In this document: one piece after another, positions 24,039 through 31,038 of the stretch
How the letters are laid out: each line of letters begins with the position of its first letter
Position numbering within the stretch: the stretch's first letter is position 1
Virus record (IMG/VR): IMGVR_UViG_3300042731_004906
Coordinates: 1 to 53,382 of that record
Length of the DNA stretch: 53,382 bases
Strand: one strand, 5' to 3'
Source: a virus
Program-made: the position numbers and the translations under genes
The notes under the pieces: model-generated
Databases searched by the model: none
Told to the model about the DNA's origin: nothing
The model's input: the letters and a program-made list of their open reading frames with translations, nothing else

Positions 24039-25202
24039 ATGAACAAAGTGATAGGTTATTATGTCCTCTGGCGAGTGCCAGAGCTTGACGCCCGATATGA
24101 TGACCTGGCAGACCTGGCCGGGTCACTGGGCATCGAAGAGAAGTACATCCCTACCCCACCCAAGCGTCGGGGCGCGTGGGAAAAGGCCACCAACCTGGGC
24201 CGCAATTACCCGATTGAGCCGCCATTCGAGTTGGTGCAGGAAGTCCAACGCAAGTACGGCGTTACCCCGACCGTCCGGCTTGAGACGGTCATTGTCTCCA
24301 AGTCTGCGCCGGTCCTTATCCGGCACATCGTCCGGCGAGTGACCATCCCGGCCAGTGACGAATCCTCAGACAAGCGCCGGTTGGCCGAGCGGCAATTAGA
24401 CCAGCAGACGGTTTGCATAATGCAGTTCGATTGCAATACCGAAGCGATGCAATCGACCGGCTACAGCGACCTGAGAGATTTCGCCGGTTGGGTCAACGGC
24501 AACCTTAGAGACATCGTGCAATCGCTGCACGATGACGTTGATCGGGCAATGAACCGGGAAAGCGGGTCAAAGGTTCGTGACGGCATCCGTGAGTTTTTGC
24601 TCGATAACGGCGGCGTGTTACAGACAGCCGGCGGCGCTTATTTCCTGCCCTATACGCCGGAACTGTACGACGACCTGAAAGCCGTCAAGGTCTATCTGGA
24701 AGGCTGCATCGATTGGGCCGCCAAGCGTAATGATGACGGATCTCCGGCAGATCGGCCCTCGTTTGTGGTCATTCCCCTGGTCAAGACAGATGAGGCGCTC
24801 GATACCATCCTCGACATTGCCGAATCCGCCGAAGCGCAATTCGGACAGTCAATCGAGGAGATGATTAACGAACTGTCACCACTCTTCAAGGGCGACCGGA
24901 GCGAGAAAGTTGCCAACAACATCCGGGCCAGGGTGAATGACCGCTACGCCCAGATGCAAGAGAACGTCCGGCGCTACAAGCTGGCCCTGGATGATAGCTT
25001 GCCCCGGCTTGACGCTCTGCTCGATAAGGCCCGGCAGTTAATCGACCAGGCAATGGCAATTGACACATACCGGGTCGGACGTAAGACGGTAGAGGCCGGA
25101 CAGGTAGAGGCCGCCGATGTGACCTGGCGCGGCCAGCGAGTTATGGAAAGCGTCACCATTGACGCAGTTAGCACCGACTACCGCAAGAGCCGGGAATTGT
25201 AG
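24039..25202 (+). CDS. Large conserved phage protein, function unknown
   Basis: 387 residues from ATG 24039 with TAAGGAGTG before it. N-terminal beta-rich part (KVIGYYVLWRVPELDARYDD), then a basic-acidic middle. GGVLQTAGGAYFLPYTPELYDDLKAVKVYL recalls the GGVYFVP-type motif of some large phage proteins. The C-terminal 120 residues are helical or coiled coil (RARVNDRYAQMQENVRRYKLALDD). It has its own promoter, so it is regulated separately from upstream genes. Function not recognised. Confidence 0.6.
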   Translation: MNKVIGYYVLWRVPELDARYDDLADLAGSLGIEEKYIPTPPKRRGAWEKATNLGRNYPIEPPFELVQEVQRKYGVTPTVRLETVIVSKSAPVLIRHIVRRVTIPASDESSDKRRLAERQLDQQTVCIMQFDCNTEAMQSTGYSDLRDFAGWVNGNLRDIVQSLHDDVDRAMNRESGSKVRDGIREFLLDNGGVLQTAGGAYFLPYTPELYDDLKAVKVYLEGCIDWAAKRNDDGSPADRPSFVVIPLVKTDEALDTILDIAESAEAQFGQSIEEMINELSPLFKGDRSEKVANNIRARVNDRYAQMQENVRRYKLALDDSLPRLDALLDKARQLIDQAMAIDTYRVGRKTVEAGQVEAADVTWRGQRVMESVTIDAVSTDYRKSREL

Positions 25203-25270
25203 AGACAATGGCCGGCGTGAGAGATTGCGCCGGCCTTTTTGTCACGATAAAAGAAAAGGAGAGAACTATT

Positions 25271-25621
25271 ATGACCGATCTAATAACCGTCACCCAGGCC
25301 GCCAAACTGCTTGGCGTGAGTTATTACACCGTTACCAACAAGTATATCAAGCGTGGCCTACTCCCCGCCGAACTGGTCAACACCGGCCAGGGCAAGGGCC
25401 ACACTCGTTACCAGATCAAACGGGCCGATGTCGAGGCATTGAAGGAACGCCGGGAAAGCGGCGAGGCGGCTTTCCGGCCCGGCCCAACGGGAGAGAATAA
25501 GGGCAAGACGCTGATGTACCTGCCCAGGCCGGCGGCGTGGGGAGAATGGATTAAGACGGCGCTTGAGCCAGAGGAGAGGGTTGCCGCGTTGGAAGCGGCA
25601 GCGAGGGCGAAAGAGAAGTAA
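25271..25621 (+). CDS. Excisionase/MerR-like HTH DNA-binding protein
   Basis: 116 residues from ATG 25271 with AAAGGAGAG. N-terminal winged HTH TVTQAAKLLGVSYYTVTNKYIKRGLLPAELVN ... RYQIKRADVEALKERRES is the MerR/excisionase (helix-turn-helix 17) pattern. The C-terminal part is Gly/Pro- and Glu/Ala-rich. It may be an excisionase or transcription regulator; no integrase is in the window. Confidence 0.75.
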   Translation: MTDLITVTQAAKLLGVSYYTVTNKYIKRGLLPAELVNTGQGKGHTRYQIKRADVEALKERRESGEAAFRPGPTGENKGKTLMYLPRPAAWGEWIKTALEPEERVAALEAAARAKEK

Positions 25622-25650
25622 AAATCTCAACCGCAATTCAAAAAATAAAA

Positions 25651-25672
25651 GCCCCATATCGGGGCTTTTTTG
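25651..25672 (+). terminator. Rho-independent terminator of the plus-strand early operon
   Basis: AGCCCC stem with an ATATC loop, then GGGGCT and a T-run. A dispersed palindrome copy lies just before it at 25628-25641. Confidence 0.8.
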
Positions 25673-25693
25673 CTGGTGTAACGGTGTTGAACA

Positions 25694-26443
25694 TTAGCCA
25701 ATATGCAGAACTGCAACCCTGGCCTTTTGGTAAATTGTTTCTTTCAAATTCTTGATACTCTTATCGACAGGTATGTAATACTCCGATCCAGAATGACCAG
25801 CAGGGCAAAGCCATTTTGCTTCTAACGTTTGTCTAATAATATCTTCCTCCCAAACTATAAAAGTAGGGCAATCGCAAAAAATGCACTTCATCTCAAAAGA
25901 ATCTATAGGTATAGTGTTCAACTTTCCTTCTTCGCAACGACTTTTTTCTTCTACAAATTGATCGGCATACTTAATAATTGCCCTTATAGTTGAATCCGTA
26001 TCCCAAACTGCATCGTGCAACCAAGACGATAGCGGTTGTTCCCTGTACGAAATAATCAAATCGAAATATTCATTGAAAGTCATCTTTTTATCAGGATCAT
26101 ATTTGGGATATTGCGGGGCTAACGTGTTGGCTATTACCCTAACGATAGACGACCATAAGTTTTTCAGGTTGGGAGTATATGATTGGGTTTTGCCTTGTGA
26201 TTTTGGTTTAGGTGTCTCACTGTGCAAGTCAGCTATCCAATCTGGAAGATTATTACTCTTTTCAAGATTGCAACTGCTGCAAGACCAAACCAAATTCAAG
26301 ATGGAATCAGTACCACCCCTTGACAACGGTATTAAGTGGTCACAATGACCGTTATCATCTACTTTGCCACAATGAAAACAAGTGGCATTATCTCGCCTTT
26401 TGACCAAGCTTCTCAGGCGACTCCAGCTAGTTTCCGTTGTCAT
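25694..26443 (-). CDS. HNH endonuclease
   Basis: 249 residues. N-terminal HNH domain: RDNATCFHCGKVDDNGHCDHLIPLSRGG and NLVWSCSSCNLEKSN, with paired Cys zinc ligands and an HCDHLIPLS active site. The long C-terminal region contains a second CxxC pair (CIFCDCP ... CPAGHSG). It overlaps the ribbon-helix-helix gene and has a plasmid-type regulatory context. It may be a homing or defence nuclease. Confidence 0.75.
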   Translation of the reverse strand: MTTETSWSRLRSLVKRRDNATCFHCGKVDDNGHCDHLIPLSRGGTDSILNLVWSCSSCNLEKSNNLPDWIADLHSETPKPKSQGKTQSYTPNLKNLWSSIVRVIANTLAPQYPKYDPDKKMTFNEYFDLIISYREQPLSSWLHDAVWDTDSTIRAIIKYADQFVEEKSRCEEGKLNTIPIDSFEMKCIFCDCPTFIVWEEDIIRQTLEAKWLCPAGHSGSEYYIPVDKSIKNLKETIYQKARVAVLHIG

Positions 26444-26579
26444 ACTTTTTCCTCATTTCCTCAATATACTTGTCTATTGCCTGCCTGATATGCTCTGCAA
26501 TGCTTTTACCGGTACGCTCTTTTAGAGCCTTCAGGATTGCCCTTTGTTCCTTCGTCAAATAAATTTCAGTCCGTATCAT
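26427..26579 (-). CDS. Ribbon-helix-helix (CopG/Arc-like) regulator
   Basis: 50 residues: IRTEIYLTKEQRAILKALKERTGKSIAEHIRQAIDKYIEEM is a clear RHH, with beta strand then two helices. The ATG follows GGAGG, which lies inside a 32-bp palindrome with the -10 of its own promoter. This strongly suggests autorepression. It overlaps the HNH gene, forming an RHH-HNH pair. Confidence 0.8.
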   Translation of the reverse strand: MIRTEIYLTKEQRAILKALKERTGKSIAEHIRQAIDKYIEEMRKKYDNGN

Positions 26580-26583
26580 AATA

Positions 26584-26618
26584 AATATCCTCCGTATACG
26601 TATACGGAGGATATTATA
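26584..26618 (-). promoter_or_regulatory. 32-bp perfect palindromic operator with promoter and ribosome site
   Basis: The palindrome spans 26584-26615, centred on GTATACGTATAC, with arms reading ATATCCTCC. The extended -10 (TGGTATAAT, plus ATTATA 26613-26618) overlaps its edge. The GGAGG ribosome site of the RHH gene is inside it, so binding by the RHH protein could block both transcription and translation start. Confidence 0.75.
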
Positions 26619-26664
26619 CCATAGACTTGCTCATTATCATAATTAGGGGCTAATAAGTGACTTA

Positions 26665-27924
26665 TTAGATGCTAAGTTCCTCCCTAAGTGACTTCACCTT
26701 GTAGAAATTATCACCGCTCAAGTTAGGTTTCTCCCAAATTTCTTGAGCTATCTCTTGATTACTAGCCCCGTCCAAGATCATTGCAGATATTCTATCATCA
26801 ATACTACTAGAGCCAGATTGCAAAACCAAGTCCGGGACAATCACGTTGTCATTGTTTTCATTTCCGTATGGAGGAATATAGCACTCTTGTTCGCCATTGC
26901 CGGCGTCAATTGTCGCTCTGCGCTGTTTGGTTATCTGGTCTATTTCAAGCCGGACGATGAATAGCCCTTCCCTAATATCTCCCTGCCCTTCCAGGCCAAG
27001 CGGTTTAACTAACTCAGAGTGAGAACCGATAAACAGCCTGAATCCAACCTTGCGGCTTTCCCGAATGAGCATACCTAAGATTTTGCCACCGGCTTTTGTT
27101 TCCTCTTTGATTGAGTTAAACTCATCGATGATAACCGTCATTGGCTCAAAGCTAGTATCACCGCTTGCCCGCCTCTTGTATCGGTTATTTACCTCATCGA
27201 CCAGTCCGATTAAGAAATCCTCTATACTGGTATAATCCCGGCCGGCCCCGATGATTTTATCAGTCGGCCAGATACCCGGCGTATAGTGCGGGTCAATAAT
27301 CGTTACGTTCTTTGATCTCTGGGCTATATGCTGCAAGAGCGTAGTTTTTCCGGCGTCCGATGCCCCTTTGATTAGCACTCTCTCAGCCCTATCTAGCATC
27401 GACAACAGGTCAACGTAGTTTGGCTTTTGCGGTACGATCTTCCCGGCTTCCAACATCTTGGATTGTCCGGTTGTCATCAACGTGTTGGCATAGAGTAATT
27501 CAGCCGGCGTCGGATCGTGGTCGTGACCGTTGACCCGGAGGCGAGTACCGCCAAGCCGAGCTAACTCTTCAGATATAGTCCCATCTAGTAATCTAATTTG
27601 TTCGTAGAACCAAGCCTCGTTGTTTGCAGAATAAATCAGACGTGAATCAAGCTCCATCTTCCTCGTTTTGGCCCGTTCTCGCTTGGTCCACTGGTAGAAT
27701 ATAAATACCAGCGCGCAAAAACCGATAATAGCCGATAGGCCGATAGCTACTCCCAGGCCGATAGCCAACCAAAAGGCAACGACCGTGATAACCGGCCACG
27801 CGGCAACGATCAAAGCAGCAAATAGCATAAACAGGAATATGCCAACCACCATATAAAAACGGACCCGAATAGCACCCGTCCGGCTCCGTTGGAAATCGGC
27901 AATGACCGTATCACGTTGCGTCAT
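26665..27924 (-). CDS. FtsK/HerA/VirD4-like membrane ATPase
   Basis: 419 residues. Two N-terminal transmembrane helices (about 23-43 and 47-77) anchor a cytoplasmic ATPase. Walker A KGASDAGKTT at about 187-194 and Walker B MTVIIDEFN at 262-270. The C-terminus (NQEIAQEIWEKPNLSGDNFYKVKSL) resembles a winged helix as in DNA translocases. Such proteins couple DNA transport in conjugation or partition. Its presence beside RHH regulators hints at a plasmid-like or conjugative-like maintenance module in a phage. Confidence 0.75.
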   Translation of the reverse strand: MTQRDTVIADFQRSRTGAIRVRFYMVVGIFLFMLFAALIVAAWPVITVVAFWLAIGLGVAIGLSAIIGFCALVFIFYQWTKRERAKTRKMELDSRLIYSANNEAWFYEQIRLLDGTISEELARLGGTRLRVNGHDHDPTPAELLYANTLMTTGQSKMLEAGKIVPQKPNYVDLLSMLDRAERVLIKGASDAGKTTLLQHIAQRSKNVTIIDPHYTPGIWPTDKIIGAGRDYTSIEDFLIGLVDEVNNRYKRRASGDTSFEPMTVIIDEFNSIKEETKAGGKILGMLIRESRKVGFRLFIGSHSELVKPLGLEGQGDIREGLFIVRLEIDQITKQRRATIDAGNGEQECYIPPYGNENNDNVIVPDLVLQSGSSSIDDRISAMILDGASNQEIAQEIWEKPNLSGDNFYKVKSLREELSI

Positions 27925-28148
27925 AAGTTTATCCCCACGCCAAAGGCCAACGCCTTAAAGCTAATGACGATGACCTTATTTGCCAGTCCGACCGCCTCGC
28001 ACCATATCCGCCACTCCGCCCGAATTGACAAGATAGCCTGGTGCAGGCGCTCGAAAATGGACAGGATAAGCGCAAAGACGAAAACGACGCTGTCGTTGTC
28101 ATCAACTATTTGAACCGATACTAAGATGCGGGTAGCCTGTAAGATCAT
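27921..28148 (-). CDS. Small membrane protein of the ATPase operon
   Basis: 75 residues from ATG 28148; TTATGA overlap couples it to the ATPase. Hydrophobic helix SVVFVFALILSIFERLHQAIL and another C-terminal hydrophobic stretch (LANKVIVISFKALAFGVGI). Possible partner of the membrane ATPase. No family recognised. Confidence 0.5.
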   Translation of the reverse strand: MILQATRILVSVQIVDDNDSVVFVFALILSIFERLHQAILSIRAEWRIWCEAVGLANKVIVISFKALAFGVGINL

Positions 28149-28333
28149 CACTTGCCCTTTTCCAGGGTGATAACCCGCTGGTTTTCCAGCCGGGCACACT
28201 CCTGGCGGAAATCCCGGTCAACGCCGAAACCAACAGCCAGGGCGAACAACGTCGGCTTGTCACCACCTTGCAAGAAACTACTTACCAAAATAGCCAGGAT
28301 GTCACCTTTGTAAAGGGTCAATGATTGCATCAT
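28148..28333 (-). CDS. Small hypothetical protein of the ATPase operon
   Basis: 61 residues (start ATG 28333 or the next codon, 28330). Two helical segments (DILAILVSSFLQGGDKPTLFALAVGFG; RDFRQECARLENQRVITLE). Overlaps the next gene by TGATG. Function unknown. Confidence 0.5.
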   Translation of the reverse strand: MMQSLTLYKGDILAILVSSFLQGGDKPTLFALAVGFGVDRDFRQECARLENQRVITLEKGK

Positions 28334-28335
28334 AT

Positions 28336-29064
28336 TTACTTCCTATCCTCTATACTTTTATAAGCCCGGCTTACTGTAGAAACGGAGCATCCCCACGAGG
28401 CCGCAAGCTCCGCTGCCGTGGGTTTGTCACCATTGCAATTGACGGCAATCCAGCGCGCCCTATCTGCAAATGACATTGACTCCCACGTTTGCGCCTGCTT
28501 TAATTCTGTTTGCAATACCGTTGCTTGAGATTGCGCTATCTCTAAATCTTTTTGCGTCGCCTGTAATTCCTGTTGCCTCTCTTGACGCTCTGCAATCGAG
28601 ATAGTTGCATCGGTTTGCAAGTCATCGTCGTTCGGTTGCACTTTGTAAGCATAAGCCGCGCCCAGTACCATCAGTGGCATATAGGATGCAAGTCCGAACG
28701 TCCATAATCTTTGCGCCGTTGGTGACAGCGATTGCGCCATTGTTTCATTATTCATTGTCGAGTACATTACCGGTCCAAGCGTAAGTGCAATCAAGACGAT
28801 AAGCGCAATTTTCAACGTCCATAAAATCGCAGATTGCACCTTACTGTCCGTTTTTGTCCGGGCCAGATAACCGATAACAAGACCCTCGACAATAGCCCGG
28901 ATTGACCAGGCCCAATGATCTGCCAGCCAGATATTGACCGGGATTGCACCGGGCGACTTGCCAGATGACATAAATCCCTGAATCTGATAGGGAATAATCA
29001 TTGTCGCTGCCGACAAGATTAGCAGTATCCAGAGTTGATTACTACGCTTTGTCAACCACTCCAT
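28336..29064 (-). CDS. Membrane-anchored protein with coiled coil and C-terminal HTH
   Basis: 242 residues. Four or so hydrophobic helices in residues 10-145 (LWILLILSAATMIIPYQI; ILWTLKIALIVLIALTLGPVM; LMVLGAAYAYKV), recalling DUF2637-type proteins of mobile elements. Then a Gln/Glu-rich coiled coil (about 155-205) and a C-terminal HTH AAELAASWGCSVSTVSRAYKSI. The layout is a membrane-tethered DNA-binding protein. Adjacent to the FtsK-like gene, it may link DNA to the membrane or sense envelope state. Confidence 0.6.
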   Translation of the reverse strand: MEWLTKRSNQLWILLILSAATMIIPYQIQGFMSSGKSPGAIPVNIWLADHWAWSIRAIVEGLVIGYLARTKTDSKVQSAILWTLKIALIVLIALTLGPVMYSTMNNETMAQSLSPTAQRLWTFGLASYMPLMVLGAAYAYKVQPNDDDLQTDATISIAERQERQQELQATQKDLEIAQSQATVLQTELKQAQTWESMSFADRARWIAVNCNGDKPTAAELAASWGCSVSTVSRAYKSIEDRK

Positions 29065-29212
29065 TGGTTACCCCCTCCTTTTGCCGGGCCATCTCCTTCT
29101 CCAATATCTGCCGGACAATCCAGCTAACCGACCGGTCCTCAGCGGCGGCCCGCTCTTCCAAAAACTCCACGATCTCATTAGTCAATACAAAAGCCTTCGT
29201 TGGTTGCGTCAT
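29042..29212 (-). CDS. Second ribbon-helix-helix regulator
   Basis: 56 residues from ATG 29212 with GGAGGG before it. Ribbon-helix-helix pattern KAFVLTNEIVEFLEERAAAEDRSVSWIVRQILEKEMAR. It precedes and overlaps the membrane HTH gene by 23 bp and has its own promoter at 29249-29277. Likely an autoregulator of the ATPase operon, as in plasmid partition or transfer modules. Confidence 0.78.
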   Translation of the reverse strand: MTQPTKAFVLTNEIVEFLEERAAAEDRSVSWIVRQILEKEMARQKEGVTNGVVDKA

Positions 29213-29248
29213 TATTTTTCCCTCCGTGATATATATGAACTATGCAAC

Positions 29249-29277
29249 AGTATACCACCTCTTATACTGAGTGTCAA
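29249..29277 (-). promoter_or_regulatory. Promoter of the RHH-membrane ATPase operon
   Basis: TTGACA (plus TGTCAA 29272-29277), 17-nt spacer, TATACT (plus AGTATA 29249-29254), with the shared CTATTGACA element. Confidence 0.75.
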
Positions 29278-29304
29278 TAGGTGCTAATAATTGGCAATAA
29301 AAAA

Positions 29305-29322
29305 GGCCCGGTTATCCGGGCC
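29305..29322. terminator. Bidirectional terminator at the end of the tail operon
   Basis: GGCCCGG/CCGGGCC stem with loop TTAT and A- and T-tracts on both sides. It ends the minus-strand tail genes and separates them from the RHH promoter. Confidence 0.8.
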
Positions 29323-29330
29323 AAAAAATA

Positions 29331-29344
29331 TCAATTGCAATTGA
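29331..29344. repeat. Dispersed 14-bp palindrome (prototype of about 15 copies)
   Basis: TCAATTGCAATTGA here and at 33577. Variants at 4735, 10384, 12935, 13511, 17370, 19284, 20976, 22787, 23929, 25628, 31020, 44428 and 51017. They lie in gene junctions or at gene ends, often with ATCT/AGAT flanks. A few supply the first or last codons of a gene. None lies in 36943-41243. Confidence 0.7.
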
Positions 29345-29349
29345 GAAAA

Positions 29350-29889
29350 TTATAGTAACCAGATTCTTGCCTCAGTATATATCTCTGTCCCAACTGCAAA
29401 AAGACTCCCTGCTGCTACTCCAAACCCAAAAGTTGCAGAGGTTGCCGAGCATCTATGTTGTATTTCTAAGGCTTTACTGGCCGCTAATGTGAAATTGCCG
29501 ACTATAAACGAGCGCGTTTGCGATAATGGCCCCGTGTGATAGGAAAACTCGCTAGTCCCGCTCATTATAACAGCAGCATCAGTTGCATTGTATAATCTAG
29601 CAGCGTGGTAGTTTACTAGATAGGCTGGGGCAGTAGCGGTGACAAAGTACGTACCGGCTGGTAGCGTGAATTGATTAGATGCCAGAGAATACCCAGCCAG
29701 ATCGCTATATACTGTTGTGTTTAGTACTCTAGTTCGCCAGGCCCCACTGGTAAATGTCCCACCGTCCGTCCCAGATGCTTTTTGATCTTGGATGATAACA
29801 ACAAGTCGTCTAGGGCTAATCTCCGGCTTGACCAAACTATCTATCTGTCGTTGCAGACTATTCACCTGCCGCATCAACTCTTCTATCAC
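29350..29889 (-). CDS. Tail fibre/receptor-binding-like protein, C1q/TNF-type fold
   Basis: 179 residues. N-terminal coiled coil (IEELMRQVNSLQRQIDSLV) then a jelly-roll-like domain: DQKASGTDGGTFTSGAWRTR, LASNQFTLPAGTYFVTATAPAYLV, HAARLYN, and a beta-rich C-terminus. This is the compact fibre-tip domain often found at the end of siphovirus tail operons. It overlaps the Tal-like gene and ends the operon before the terminator at 29305. Confidence 0.75.
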   Translation of the reverse strand: MIEELMRQVNSLQRQIDSLVKPEISPRRLVVIIQDQKASGTDGGTFTSGAWRTRVLNTTVYSDLAGYSLASNQFTLPAGTYFVTATAPAYLVNYHAARLYNATDAAVIMSGTSEFSYHTGPLSQTRSFIVGNFTLAASKALEIQHRCSATSATFGFGVAAGSLFAVGTEIYTEARIWLL

Positions 29890-31013
29890 AGCGCCGCCTC
29901 GTAATCAAGCCTGGCCTGTACTGTCTCTTCGCCGTTATCGTTAAGCGAAATAGTGACGGCCCGAATAATGGTATTGAATTGGCGATTGAGATACTTGGCC
30001 CCGACCTTATAGCCAAAGTCCCAATCGATGCCATAGCGAGTGCCTTCGGTATCGACCGGCGTCGCTCCAAAACGGATACGAGGCCGTCCGGCTGTCAACC
30101 TGTCCCTGGCCGCTTCCCTCACGCCATTGTCGGTCGTCTGGTTGCGAGCGTCGGCAAAACCTTCTGACCTGGCCCAGATCGAGGCGCTATACCGGTCGCT
30201 GTCATAAACCTGTTGGATAGTACGCAACTCGCCTTCGCCCTGGCCGCCGGCGTAGATGTAGTTCTCTTCATCTGTGTAATCATACTCAAGCGCCGGTTCA
30301 CGCATATTGCCGCTTTGCTGGTCGAACGTTACACGGTCGCTCACGTCCTGCCCTGGCTGCCCTGTGTAAGTCCTGAATTGGAACGTGATACTGTTAGCCG
30401 CCACCACATTCGGTACGATGTCAAAAAATACCTCTGTCCCGGCTTCCCTGGCCGCATTACCTAAAGTCGCTAAAACTCCCTGCCCGGCCGTGGTCAAGAG
30501 CTTGTCAAAAGCAAAAGCCTTCGTGATAGACGGTCCCAAGCTCAGGTCGGCGTCAATGCTGAGATTGCTCCATACTCTCGTACCAGCATCCGGCGTCGGG
30601 TCAACCCCATCGGCAATGGATTCGGTCACAACCTCTTTCATCATATCGTCGGCATTGTCGGTTTTGTCGGCTTGCGCTGCACCGGAATAGGCCGCTACAA
30701 TCCGCCGCCGTAGTAGGTCGTTGACATCCGGGCCACCAAATTCTACTATCTGGTCACTGCCGCGAGTGCTAAACTTCCAGCGTCGGACAAAATAGACGCG
30801 CCATAGGCTGAGAGCGCCGCCGGTCGGTTGCCGCCATATCTGTATCATCCGATCCGGGGCAATCAAGTCCGGGTCGAATGACAGCGGCATCTGGAGATTG
30901 CAATAGGCAATACCGTTGACGACACGGGAAGCGTCAAGAGAGATGACTTGACTAAGGGGAGCAAGGCGGAGGCCACTGTCATTTGTTAGCCAAAGTTCAT
31001 AAGATGCTGTCAT
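29886..31013 (-). CDS. Tail-associated (Tal/Gp37-like) protein
   Basis: 375 residues, beta-rich (LWLTNDSGLRLAPLSQVISLDASRVVNGIAYCNLQMPL). It matches in style the siphovirus ReqiPepy6 Gp37-like tail proteins that follow Dit and form the baseplate hub: WRVYFVRRWKF, FGGPDVNDLLRRRIV, YAGGQGEGELRTIQQVYDSDR. It lies between Dit and the fibre. Likely forms the tail tip that contacts the cell. Confidence 0.75.
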   Translation of the reverse strand: MTASYELWLTNDSGLRLAPLSQVISLDASRVVNGIAYCNLQMPLSFDPDLIAPDRMIQIWRQPTGGALSLWRVYFVRRWKFSTRGSDQIVEFGGPDVNDLLRRRIVAAYSGAAQADKTDNADDMMKEVVTESIADGVDPTPDAGTRVWSNLSIDADLSLGPSITKAFAFDKLLTTAGQGVLATLGNAAREAGTEVFFDIVPNVVAANSITFQFRTYTGQPGQDVSDRVTFDQQSGNMREPALEYDYTDEENYIYAGGQGEGELRTIQQVYDSDRYSASIWARSEGFADARNQTTDNGVREAARDRLTAGRPRIRFGATPVDTEGTRYGIDWDFGYKVGAKYLNRQFNTIIRAVTISLNDNGEETVQARLDYEAAL

Positions 31014-31038
31014 AAATTTTCAACTGCGATTGAAAAAA

